Assembly (NCBI GenBank): GCA_030670015.1
Contig: DAOVCM010000084.1
Location: forward strand, 1 to 5,251
Source of the DNA: Candidatus Bathyarchaeota archaeon
Lineage (GTDB): Archaea; Thermoproteota; Bathyarchaeia; TCS64
Length of the DNA: 5,251 nt
Reading direction: 5' to 3'
The notes beneath the pieces were generated by a model, which worked only from the letters and a program-made list of their open reading frames with translations, was not told the origin of the DNA and did no database searches. Positions 1-5,251 of the stretch are shown piece by piece. Every line of letters begins with the position of its first letter. Within the stretch, counting starts at the first letter, position 1. Both the position numbers and the translations under genes were made by a program.

Positions 1-8
1 TGCTGCAT
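1..8 (-). CDS. 5' end of the gene after feoA (probably feoB), partial
   Basis: On the minus strand the feoA stop codon TAA (10-8) shares its last A with an ATG (8-6), a TAATG junction typical of translationally coupled genes. Only Met-Gln and part of a third codon are visible before the window edge. In most feo operons feoA is followed directly by feoB, the membrane G-protein Fe(II) transporter, so feoB is the natural guess. This is inferred from gene order and the overlap only, because no protein sequence is available to test it. Confidence 0.4.
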
Positions 9-247
9 TATCGTGATTCCTCCATGTCTACGTAGATGTTTTCAGCCTCCCTCTTCCTCAGGCTGAGGTTGTAATCCTTGATATCGAACTCCACGGGGTC
101 ACCGAGGGGGGCTCGGCGGACCACACTGATCGTTTCGCCTTTAACGATTCCCATGTCCATAATCCTGCGCCTTGTAGAACTGCTTCCGTTTAACCTGACT
201 ATGACACCCTTCTCACCAGGCTGAAGTTCACTTAGCTTTTTTAACAT
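8..247 (-). CDS. feoA: FeoA, ferrous iron transport accessory protein
   Basis: This encodes a 79-residue cytosolic protein, the usual FeoA length, made of one SH3-like beta-barrel. Visible family hallmarks are LSELQPGEKG near residues 5-14, RRRIMDMGI (about 26-34), APLGDPVEF (about 46-54) and LSLRKREAENIYV (about 61-73). FeoA acts with the FeoB permease in Fe(II) uptake, probably by contacting its cytosolic G-protein domain. The start is ATG (247-245), preceded on the minus strand by a weak purine-rich GAGAAAG and no strong Shine-Dalgarno. The gene ends in TAA, overlapping the next ATG by one base, so it is likely the first gene of a feo operon leaving the window to the left. A DtxR/IdeR-like palindrome lies 21-34 bases upstream of the start, which suggests iron-dependent repression. 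The family assignment is secure. Confidence 0.93.
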   Translation of the reverse strand: MLKKLSELQPGEKGVIVRLNGSSSTRRRIMDMGIVKGETISVVRRAPLGDPVEFDIKDYNLSLRKREAENIYVDMEESR

Positions 248-267
248 ACTTTCTCAACTACTGAAAT

Positions 268-296
268 TTAGGCTTACCTAACTATGCTTGTTAGGT
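268..296 (-). promoter_or_regulatory. DtxR/IdeR-like iron box upstream of feoA
   Basis: Bases 268-281 read TTAGGCTTACCTAA. This matches all 14 positions of the right-hand part of the bacterial IdeR/DtxR consensus (TWAGGTWAGSCTWACCTWA); over the full 19 positions (263-281) I count 16 matches. A second overlapping palindrome follows at 276-296, with arms ACCTAAC and GTTAGGT around a 7-base spacer, giving half-sites at 268-272, 277-281 and 291-295. It lies 21-49 bases upstream of the feoA start, where a metal-loaded DtxR-family repressor could block transcription. Archaea carry DtxR-family regulators, but the regulator of this organism and its true consensus are unknown. Confidence 0.55.
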
Positions 297-381
297 GCAG
301 ATAGAGAATTCCCAAAATAACATTGTAAAAGCGAGATTGACCGAAAATATTTAGAAAAATAGTTAGAAACCTAATTAACTG

Positions 382-392
382 CTTATATATAA
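382..392 (-). promoter_or_regulatory. Candidate TATA box for feoA transcription
   Basis: The stretch TTATATATAA is the best archaeal TATA-like sequence in the intergenic region. It is nearly symmetrical and so gives no orientation by itself. If used for feoA, initiation about 25 bases downstream would fall near 357-360 and leave a leader of roughly 110 bases containing the iron box. Weaker boxes nearer feoA (minus-strand reading of 346-356 and 314-320) would put the start closer to or inside the iron box. The choice is not settled by sequence. Confidence 0.3.
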
Positions 393-528
393 CACGCTCG
401 ATGATGCCCTCACCCTCTAGGCTTTGCATACGTAAGATCAGAACGTGCAATCCCACTCCTACATCTTTCATTAAAAAAGAAAGAGAAAAGAGGTCTTCAT
501 AAATTATTTGAGATTCTCGTTAAATTTT

Positions 529-540
529 CAAAATATACAT
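529..540 (+). promoter_or_regulatory. Candidate TATA box for the LLM oxidoreductase gene
   Basis: CAAAATATACAT resembles an archaeal TATA box. Initiation about 25 bases downstream would fall near 560, giving a leader of about 45 bases that includes the TTCAAC/GTTGAA half-sites. A leaderless start near 607 using a weaker AT-rich box around 577-592 is the alternative. Confidence 0.3.
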
Positions 541-569
541 CTGTTACTTAGCTTTTCATGAAAAAAGAT

Positions 570-597
570 TTCAACACTTTAGTTGAATAAATTCAAC
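570..597. promoter_or_regulatory. Three alternating TTCAAC/GTTGAA half-sites, possible operator
   Basis: TTCAAC (570-575), GTTGAA (582-587) and TTCAAC (592-597) alternate in orientation. The last two form the 18-base palindrome AGTTGAATAAATTCAACT (581-598), with perfect 8-base arms around AA. It ends nine bases before the TTG start of the LLM gene, a position suited to a repressor site. In RNA the middle element could pair with either flank, giving two mutually exclusive short hairpins. No known regulator was recognised. Confidence 0.4.
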
Positions 598-606
598 TGA
601 AGAGGA

Positions 607-1581
607 TTGGAGTTATTTTTTGGTTTAGGTCTCCCTTGGACTAGGGATGTGGGTTTTGATACTGTTCTTCACCATTCTCTGGAGGCGGAGAAATGGGGGT
701 ATGATTCTGTCTGGATTGCTGACCACTGGTTTATGCCCCTTGAGGCTCTGACAACTCTAGCTGCTCTGGCCACGAAGACAAGGAAGGTTAGGTTAGGAAC
801 ATCGGTTATCGATGGAAACAGGCGAACTCCTGCAATGCTGGCTCATGCCACGGCAACTCTTGACAATATTTCAGGCGGGCGCCTGATTGTCGGAATAAGT
901 AGTGGAATTTGGAACGAAAGAACATACGGATTTCCGATAAAAAAGAAGGTTTCTAGATTTCGGGAAGTAGTCGAGGTATTAAAAATGTTCTGGACCGAAG
1001 ACGAATTTGAATATCATGGAGAGTTCTTTAATTACGAAGGAGCAGCAATAGAAGCGAAACCGTTTCAAAAGCCACATCCACCGATTTTCATTAATGGATT
1101 CGGCCCACGGATGAAGAGGTTGGCGGGAGAACTAGCAGACGGCTTTATAACCCAACACTGTTCCCCTGACATTTTTCATGAAGAATATGAGATGGTGAAA
1201 AATAGCGCAAAAAAAGCTGGAAGAGATCCTATGAAAATTGAAGCTGTTTTTGCAGCACCTTTTGCGATAGCTAATACTTATGACGAGGCTTTAAGCTATA
1301 TCAGAGAGAATGGACGAAGGACCCTTTTAAAATTCGGAGGGCCTCCTCACAACTATGCTATACGGATGGGTTATGAGGCTAGATGGAGAAGGCCTGAAGA
1401 TGTATCTGACGAAGCCATCGACCAATGTTTCATATTTGGAACCCCAGACGACTGCATAACAAAGATTAAAAAATACATGGACAGGGGGGTTAAACACTTC
1501 ATACCTTTGCCTCTATACCCTCAAGGAGTTGAAAGTATCAAGTTGTTTGCTGAGGAGGTTATTTCCTACTTTAAAGATTGA
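607..1581 (+). CDS. LLM-class oxidoreductase, probably F420-dependent (Mer-like)
   Basis: This encodes a 324-residue soluble TIM-barrel protein of the bacterial luciferase/LLM superfamily, close in length to F420-dependent methylene-tetrahydromethanopterin reductase (Mer, about 330). Seen in order: N-terminal strand FGLGLPW (5-11), YDSVWIADHW (32-41), VRLGTSV (61-67), RTPAMLAHATATLDNISGGR (73-92) followed by the GISSG turn (96-100), KPFQKPHPPIFINGFG (151-166) and ELADGF (175-180). These are superfamily signatures and do not fix the substrate; F420 rather than FMN is inferred from the archaeal context. Start: an in-frame TGA at 598-600 leaves TTG (607) as the only start that keeps the conserved first strand. 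The purine run AGAGGA abuts the TTG with no spacer, so initiation may be leaderless or weak. It ends in TGA, 65 bases before the ferredoxin ATG. Its base composition is clearly more AT-rich than the genes downstream. True Mer function is uncertain. Confidence 0.85.
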   Translation: MELFFGLGLPWTRDVGFDTVLHHSLEAEKWGYDSVWIADHWFMPLEALTTLAALATKTRKVRLGTSVIDGNRRTPAMLAHATATLDNISGGRLIVGISSGIWNERTYGFPIKKKVSRFREVVEVLKMFWTEDEFEYHGEFFNYEGAAIEAKPFQKPHPPIFINGFGPRMKRLAGELADGFITQHCSPDIFHEEYEMVKNSAKKAGRDPMKIEAVFAAPFAIANTYDEALSYIRENGRRTLLKFGGPPHNYAIRMGYEARWRRPEDVSDEAIDQCFIFGTPDDCITKIKKYMDRGVKHFIPLPLYPQGVESIKLFAEEVISYFKD

Positions 1582-1605
1582 CAACGTGCACAAAAAGATA
1601 GGATT

Positions 1606-1616
1606 GTGTTAAAAAT
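1606..1616 (+). promoter_or_regulatory. Weak TATA-like stretch before the ferredoxin/AOR pair
   Basis: The AT-rich TTAAAAAT within this stretch lies about 30 bases upstream of the ferredoxin ATG (1647). If it works as a TATA box, transcription would start near 1635-1640. That would give the ferredoxin/AOR pair its own nearly leaderless transcript and would rule out the upstream TTG start. Co-transcription with the LLM gene across the 65-base gap is equally possible, since no terminator is seen there. Confidence 0.2.
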
Positions 1617-1646
1617 GTGGAGAGTTAATCACATTTGAGCGGAATC

Positions 1647-2132
1647 ATGGATAACATTTTGATTGTTGACTACGAAAAGTGCAACGGTTGCCAGTACTGT
1701 ATGCTCGTTTGTTCAATGGCCCACGAAGGATACGTTCAGATGTCGAGGTCCCGCGTAAAGGTATACAAGCTTGAAAGTGAGGCCCTGGGTATACCGATGC
1801 TCTGTGAGCACTGTGATGAACCGCCGTGTATACCCTCCTGTCCCGTTGATGCCTTAGGTAAAGACATTAAATCCGGGATTGTATCGATAGACCTCCAAAC
1901 ATGTACAGGATGCAAGTTATGTGTAGAGGCCTGTCCTTACTCGGCTGTTCGGATGAATCCCGACGGCAACAAGGCGTTTATCTGTGACCTGTGTGGGGGA
2001 GACCCTGAATGTGCAAAGGCATGCATGCCAAAAGCTATTACTTGGGTCGAAGCAAAGCCTTCAGCTATCTGGATGAAAAATCATTGTACCGATAAACGTG
2101 TTGAAGCTATGGAACGGCTCTTGGAGGTGTAG
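1647..2132 (+). CDS. Four-cluster [4Fe-4S] ferredoxin, electron-transfer subunit of the AOR
   Basis: From ATG 1647 this is a 161-residue cytosolic polyferredoxin with no signal peptide or Tat motif. Sixteen cysteines fall in four groups (numbered from this ATG): C12/15/18/22 (CNGCQYC...C), C53/56/61/65 (CEHCDEPPC...C), C86/89/92/96 (CTGCKLC...C) and C113/116/122/126. That predicts four [4Fe-4S] clusters, as in AorA/BamC/DmsB-type subunits. A TTG at 1635 would add four residues (MSGI). ATG is preferred because relatives begin a few residues before the VDYEKC-type strand and a GCGGA run lies just upstream. The stop is TAG (2130-2132). The AOR gene starts at once in the same frame, so the two proteins are probably made together and form one complex, this one carrying electrons to or from the tungsten subunit. 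The external partner is unknown. Confidence 0.9.
   Translation: MDNILIVDYEKCNGCQYCMLVCSMAHEGYVQMSRSRVKVYKLESEALGIPMLCEHCDEPPCIPSCPVDALGKDIKSGIVSIDLQTCTGCKLCVEACPYSAVRMNPDGNKAFICDLCGGDPECAKACMPKAITWVEAKPSAIWMKNHCTDKRVEAMERLLEV
2123..2129 (+). promoter_or_regulatory. Shine-Dalgarno of the AOR gene
   Basis: GGAGGTG is a full match to the archaeal anti-Shine-Dalgarno and sits inside the last codons of the ferredoxin gene. Its spacing to ATG 2136 is six bases and to GTG 2133 only three, which favours ATG 2136. A strong independent ribosome site also argues that the AOR is normally translated as a separate protein. Confidence 0.75.
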
Positions 2133-2135
2133 GTG

Positions 2136-4103
2136 ATGTACGGATGGAACGATTGTATCCTGTATGTTGACCTGACTAAGAGAAGGATCTGGAAGGAGCC
2201 CCTGTCGAAGTCTCTTCGTGAAGCCTTCATAGGCGGACGAGGCGTAAACGTTAGGCTGCTGTGGGATCTGACAAAGCCTGGTGTGGAACCACTCTCTCCG
2301 GAGAATGTCCTAATACTTGGTACAGGCCCCTTGACAGGAACCATTGTCCCCATGACCAGTAGGACCACTATAACCACGAAGTCCCCGGCTACAAACCTTT
2401 ACGTGAAGTCCAGTATGGGAGGCCAATTCGCTGGCGAGCTGAAGTTCGCCGGATACGACCACATCGTATTCTTAGGTATATCGGAGAAGCCTGCTTTCCT
2501 ATGGATAAACGACGACACGGTCGAGCTGAGAAATGCCGAGGACCTCTGGGGATTTGACGTAAGGGAAACAGATAGTGCCATCAAAAGGGATCTCGGCGAC
2601 AGAGACATACGAGTCACCTCAATTGGCCAAGCAGGCGAGAGCCTCGTCAAATATGCGGCGATCATGAACTCGGTCTACAACGCTGCGGCGAGAGGTGGTG
2701 TAGGAGCCGTCATGGGCTCGAAGAACCTTAAGGCTATCGCTGTGAGGGGCACAGGTAAGATAACGGTTAGGGATCCCGAGAGACTTGGTGAAGCGGTCTC
2801 AAAGGCCTCTGAAGATCTCAAAGAACGGGCAGCTCATTTTGAGTATGGGACATCCAGAGGAATAGTGAATTTAAATGACATCTACTCGATGCCGTCATAC
2901 AACTTCCAGAGTGGATACTTGAAGGATGGACACCTATTAGCAGGCCCCTACCTGGCCGAGATGGGATACCTGAAAGCAAAACGTGCTCAAGTAGGGTGTT
3001 TCGGATGTCCTATAGGTTGTCACCTGTACAATGTTGTGGAGAAAGGTCCATACAAAGGCTATGCCGTTGGACCTGAGTATGAAACAAGTTTCAGCCTAGG
3101 CTTTTCCACAGGAGTTGCAGATCCAGAGGCAGTCCTCAAGGCGAATGAACTCTGTAACATCATGGGCCTCGACGCGATATCAACAGGTGTGACGATCAGT
3201 TGGGCCATGGAGAGCTATGAGAAAGGCGTCCTGACGAAGGATGACACTGACGGACTGGAACTCAGGTTTGGGAACGCAGAGGCACTCGTTAAAATTATTC
3301 CGATGATAGCCCGCAGGGAAGGGAAGATCGGAGCTCTCCTAGCGGAAGGCACCAAACGCGCTGCGGAAACGATTGGAGGAGATTCTTGGAAGTGGGCGAT
3401 GTCCAACTCGAAGGGCCTTGAGATATCCGGGGTTGACTTGAGGACGTTCAAGACACGGATGCTGACTTACTCCGTGAATCCCAGAGGCCCAGACCACCTG
3501 TTCCACGAGGTCTTCCCCACACCCGAAAGAGTTTATGAAATCACAGGAAAAGACCCATCTCAACTTGAATTAGCGGAGGGCATCCCTCCTCCCGAAGCAC
3601 AGTTCGAGGGAGCGTTCGGTTCTGTCATTGGTCTTCCAACGAAGGTTGAAGCGCAGATAGCTAGATGGTACGAAGACCGCTTCGCGGTCACAGACGCTCT
3701 GGGTATCTGCAAGTTCTCGGGTAACGCAATACACCTTAACGCCGGGATGATGAGTGAGATGTTTTCTGCTGTGACGGGTGTGGAGACAAGCCCTGAGCAA
3801 CTCCTCTTCGTAGGGAGGCGGATCTACACTTTAGAGCGATGCTTCAATATCCGCGAGGGCTTCGATCGAACCCTCGACGATCTACCTTGGAGAATTATGC
3901 ACGAACCGGCAGACTGGCCTGGAATCTCGCCGAATTCAAAGGGAAAAGTAGCCTCCCCTGAGATCGTCCACGAGATGCAGGACGAATATTATAAGATCCA
4001 TGGATGGGACCTAAAAACAGGGTGGCCGCATAGAGACACCCTGGAGAAACTGGGGTTAGAGAACATAGCGAAAGAATTAGAGACAATGGGGAAAATGCCA
4101 TGA
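2136..4103 (+). CDS. Tungsten-containing aldehyde:ferredoxin oxidoreductase family catalytic subunit
   Basis: This encodes 655 residues from ATG 2136, normal for cytosolic AOR/BamB-type proteins; GTG 2133 would add one Met. The N-terminal domain shows MYGW, GGRGVN (about 30-35), GTGPLTGT, the TKSPATN...GG stretch (about 85-97) and ARGGVGAVMGSKNLKAIAVRG (about 185-205), which binds the bis-pterin cofactor. The Fe-S cluster ligands are C288, C291 and C295 (CFGCPIGC), the same numbers as in Pyrococcus furiosus AOR, plus C525 in DALGIC. The first pterin motif reads NIMGLD (341-346), with Asn where DxxGL(C/D) has Asp; the second, DALGIC (520-525), keeps it. The family oxidises aldehydes to acids or catalyses related low-potential steps, with ferredoxin as partner. 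The dedicated four-cluster ferredoxin resembles AorA/AorB, BamC/BamB and YdhY/YdhV pairs. The substrate cannot be read from sequence. The stop is TGA, followed at once by TAG. Confidence 0.93.
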   Translation: MYGWNDCILYVDLTKRRIWKEPLSKSLREAFIGGRGVNVRLLWDLTKPGVEPLSPENVLILGTGPLTGTIVPMTSRTTITTKSPATNLYVKSSMGGQFAGELKFAGYDHIVFLGISEKPAFLWINDDTVELRNAEDLWGFDVRETDSAIKRDLGDRDIRVTSIGQAGESLVKYAAIMNSVYNAAARGGVGAVMGSKNLKAIAVRGTGKITVRDPERLGEAVSKASEDLKERAAHFEYGTSRGIVNLNDIYSMPSYNFQSGYLKDGHLLAGPYLAEMGYLKAKRAQVGCFGCPIGCHLYNVVEKGPYKGYAVGPEYETSFSLGFSTGVADPEAVLKANELCNIMGLDAISTGVTISWAMESYEKGVLTKDDTDGLELRFGNAEALVKIIPMIARREGKIGALLAEGTKRAAETIGGDSWKWAMSNSKGLEISGVDLRTFKTRMLTYSVNPRGPDHLFHEVFPTPERVYEITGKDPSQLELAEGIPPPEAQFEGAFGSVIGLPTKVEAQIARWYEDRFAVTDALGICKFSGNAIHLNAGMMSEMFSAVTGVETSPEQLLFVGRRIYTLERCFNIREGFDRTLDDLPWRIMHEPADWPGISPNSKGKVASPEIVHEMQDEYYKIHGWDLKTGWPHRDTLEKLGLENIAKELETMGKMP

Positions 4104-4135
4104 TAGTTGATTCTCAGATCAGAGTTACCAATGCC

Positions 4136-4150
4136 TGAGCTTTTTTCTCA
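4136..4150 (+). terminator. T-tract terminator after the AOR gene
   Basis: A run of six T (4141-4146) within TGAGCTTTTTTCTCA follows the AOR stop by about 37 bases. Archaeal transcription commonly ends at such T-tracts without a strong hairpin; the TGAG/CTCA flanks form only a trivial 4-base repeat. No comparable T-tract is seen on the minus strand after the convergent SufB gene. Confidence 0.45.
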
Positions 4151-4225
4151 TTATTCGTTGAACGGCTTCATCTATCTGCGGATGACCCGGGTGTAACCTG
4201 GCGCGTTGCTTATGAGCTCTTAGGC

Positions 4226-5251
4226 TTAGCTGGCGTCAACGACTCTGTCTGCAATTTCCTCGATGCCTTTGGTGATGGATTCAGGTAGTCCAAGGATATC
4301 TACATCCATGAAACCTCTGATCAGGGCTCCGACGGCGGCGTCCTCATCCATCTTTCTGCTCATTAGGTACATGATCTCTCCTTCTGAGAGCTTGCCGACT
4401 GCGGCTTCATGCGTTAGATCCGGCCCCTTATTGGCTGCACGCAGGATGGGTATCGCCTCCAGCACGGAGTTCTCGTCCAGAACTAGGCCTCTGCATTCCA
4501 GGTGTCCCCTGCATACTTCGCTGTTCCCTTCCACGGTGGCTCTTGAGATAAGCTTCGAGTTTCCGACACATATGGCGCGTGTGTTCAGCTCCGCGCTGCT
4601 GCCCCTTCCGTTGAGGACAGCCTTACTCCCTATGTCCATGTGGCTACCTTCCTGCACGAACAGGACGCTGTTGAAGAGAACCTTCGAATCTTCCCCGTTG
4701 CAGTAGGCTGTAGGGAACATCTCCACGTCGTGAGCGGGGGTGAGGCAGATGTAGTTATCGACGAACTCGCCTCCATCCTCTATTTCAATCACGCTTCTAG
4801 GCCTAACCTTGGTCTGTGTACCCCAGTGGTGGATCATCGTGTTGTTCAGTTTGGCTCCTTTCTTGACGTAGATCTCAGTGATTCCGAGGTGGGCGGTCTG
4901 TTGAACATCGGTGTGCTGGACACAGGTTGTCACTATCTGGGCGTCGCTGCCCTCCTCAGCAATTATAATGTTGTGGATTTTCTGCTCCGTGTTCCTCTCT
5001 GTGATTAGAAGGCAAGACTGAAGGGGCAAGGTCACCTTGGCTCCCCTCTTAATCCTAATGAAGTATCCGCCGCTGAACTCCACAGCCACACTCTTGGTCT
5101 ACTCTACCGTAACCAAGTCGACGACCTTAAACCAGTAATCCTCAAGCCACGGATGCTTTTCAAGGGCGTCCTTGATGTCCATTAACTCTATCTTTTCATC
5201 GAAGATCTCGTTAATCTGGTTGTAGAGTGTGCTCTGGTCAACGTGGAAATA
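4226..5251 (-). CDS. sufB: SufB-type Fe-S cluster scaffold, 5' partial, interrupted by an in-frame TAG
   Basis: This is a SufB/SufD-family protein, part of the cytosolic SufBC(D) Fe-S assembly scaffold. The frame enters from the right edge (YFHVDQSTLY...), gives 50 codons to VDLVTVE, meets TAG at 5099-5101, and resumes in the same frame with TKSVAVEFSGGYFIRIKRG to TAA at 4226. Both sides resemble archaeal SufB: IKDALEKHPWLEDYWFK before, and GGYFIR..GAKVTLPLQSCL, HNIIIAEEG, YVKKGAKL, PTAYCNGEDSK, GHLECRGL and LTHEAAVGKL after. Counting from GTG 5089, C199 in GHLECRGL and E228 in THEAAVGK occupy the places of E. coli SufB Cys405 and Glu434, so this is B-type rather than D-type. GTG 5089 would give 287 residues, but no Shine-Dalgarno precedes it and it lies inside conserved sequence, so it is probably not the real start. 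The body shows no other stop or frameshift. Options are amber recoding, a recent nonsense mutation or a sequence error. sufC may lie beyond the edge. Confidence 0.85.
5099..5101 (-). other. In-frame amber codon (TAG) inside sufB
   Basis: The plus strand reads CTA here, giving TAG in the SufB frame between ...VDLVTVE and TKSVAVEF.... It falls in a poorly conserved linker just before the conserved GGYFIR strand, where an inserted amino acid might be tolerated. No pyrrolysine genes or tRNA are in the window. One base change would turn it into CAG, GAG, AAG, TGG or TAT/TAC. Confidence 0.9.
5102..5251 (-). CDS. sufB: N-terminal segment of sufB upstream of the amber codon, partial
   Basis: Fifty codons run from the window edge to the TAG in the same frame as the SufB body. 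Residues such as FHVDQSTLY, MDIKDALEKHPWLEDY and WFKVVDLV match the part of archaeal SufB that precedes the beta-helix core, by memory of the family. If TAG terminates, this is the tail of a truncated product; if it is read through, it is simply the front of the same protein. It is listed separately because automatic annotation would probably split the gene here. Confidence 0.75.

Larger units (their letters stand above)
248..606. other. Divergent AT-rich intergenic region
   Basis: These 359 bases separate the divergent feoA and LLM oxidoreductase genes and should hold both promoters. They contain an iron-box-like palindrome beside feoA, several TATA-like stretches (minus-strand reading near 314-320, 346-356 and 382-392; plus-strand reading at 529-540) and three TTCAAC/GTTGAA half-sites beside the LLM gene. 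A 65-codon minus-strand open frame (471-274) has no Shine-Dalgarno, no recognisable motif and a stop codon inside the iron box, so it is not called as a gene. No tRNA-like structure is seen. Confidence 0.6.

Noticed and set aside
274..471. A 65-codon minus-strand open frame between feoA and the LLM gene.
   Set aside because: It has no Shine-Dalgarno and no family motif, its composition is AT-rich like the surrounding intergenic DNA, and its stop codon overlaps the iron-box region. It is better explained as a chance frame or a gene remnant that cannot be identified.
558..590. A 10-codon upstream reading frame (MKKDFNTLVE) before the LLM gene, possible leader peptide.
   Set aside because: There is no ribosome site, no amino-acid bias suggesting attenuation, and its second half is just the half-site palindrome region. 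Length alone does not support it.
787..796. GTTAGGTTAG, resembling an IdeR half-site.
   Set aside because: It lies inside the LLM gene and encodes the conserved KVRLGT strand. The second half of the palindrome is missing.
1635..1646. TTG at 1635 as the ferredoxin start, adding MSGI.
   Set aside because: It remains possible, but the ATG at 1647 fits the family N-terminus better and no well-spaced ribosome site favours the TTG.
2081..4101. Several 68-98 codon minus-strand open frames opposite the AOR gene.
   Set aside because: All are antisense to the strongly conserved AOR coding sequence, with no motifs or start signals of their own.
4185..4192. ACCCGGGT palindrome in the convergent intergenic region.
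   Set aside because: It is only eight bases long with no loop or T-tract, so it is too short to support a terminator or operator call.
4263..5008. Two plus-strand open frames (4263-4706 and 4640-5008) opposite sufB.
   Set aside because: They are antisense shadows of the conserved SufB frame, overlap each other, and show no family features.

Overview
The window looks archaeal. It carries a Mer-like LLM (luciferase-like, probably F420-dependent) oxidoreductase, a tungsten-type aldehyde:ferredoxin oxidoreductase (AOR) paired with a four-cluster ferredoxin, an archaeal-type SufB scaffold gene and a small FeoA. Archaeal signals include a GGAGGTG Shine-Dalgarno, TTG/GTG starts, AT-rich TATA-like boxes and a T-tract terminator. 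An uncultivated anaerobe is likely, but the lineage cannot be fixed from the sequence.

Layout: (1) bases 1-247, minus strand: feoA, whose stop overlaps the ATG of a following gene (probably feoB) in a TAATG junction. (2) 248-606: AT-rich divergent intergenic region with a DtxR/IdeR-like iron box just upstream of feoA and a separate cluster of TTCAAC/GTTGAA half-sites just upstream of the next gene. (3) 607-1581, plus strand: LLM oxidoreductase with a TTG start, visibly more AT-rich than its neighbours. (4) 1647-2132 and 2136-4103, plus strand: ferredoxin and AOR catalytic subunit, tightly coupled. (5) 4104-4225: short convergent intergenic region with a T-tract. (6) 4226-5251, minus strand: a SufB-type Fe-S scaffold gene running off the right edge, with an amber TAG in the middle of an otherwise intact, family-like reading frame.

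How the genes fit together: the theme is iron and low-potential electron transfer. FeoA belongs to ferrous iron uptake, SufB builds Fe-S clusters, and the ferredoxin/AOR pair needs five [4Fe-4S] clusters plus a tungstopterin. The LLM enzyme may supply or take hydride through F420, but that link rests only on adjacency.

The most unusual point is TAG. It interrupts sufB in frame at 5099-5101, and it is also the only codon separating the ferredoxin frame from the AOR frame. Amber recoding (for example pyrrolysine), a nonsense mutation and a sequence error are all possible. No pyrrolysine machinery is in the window.
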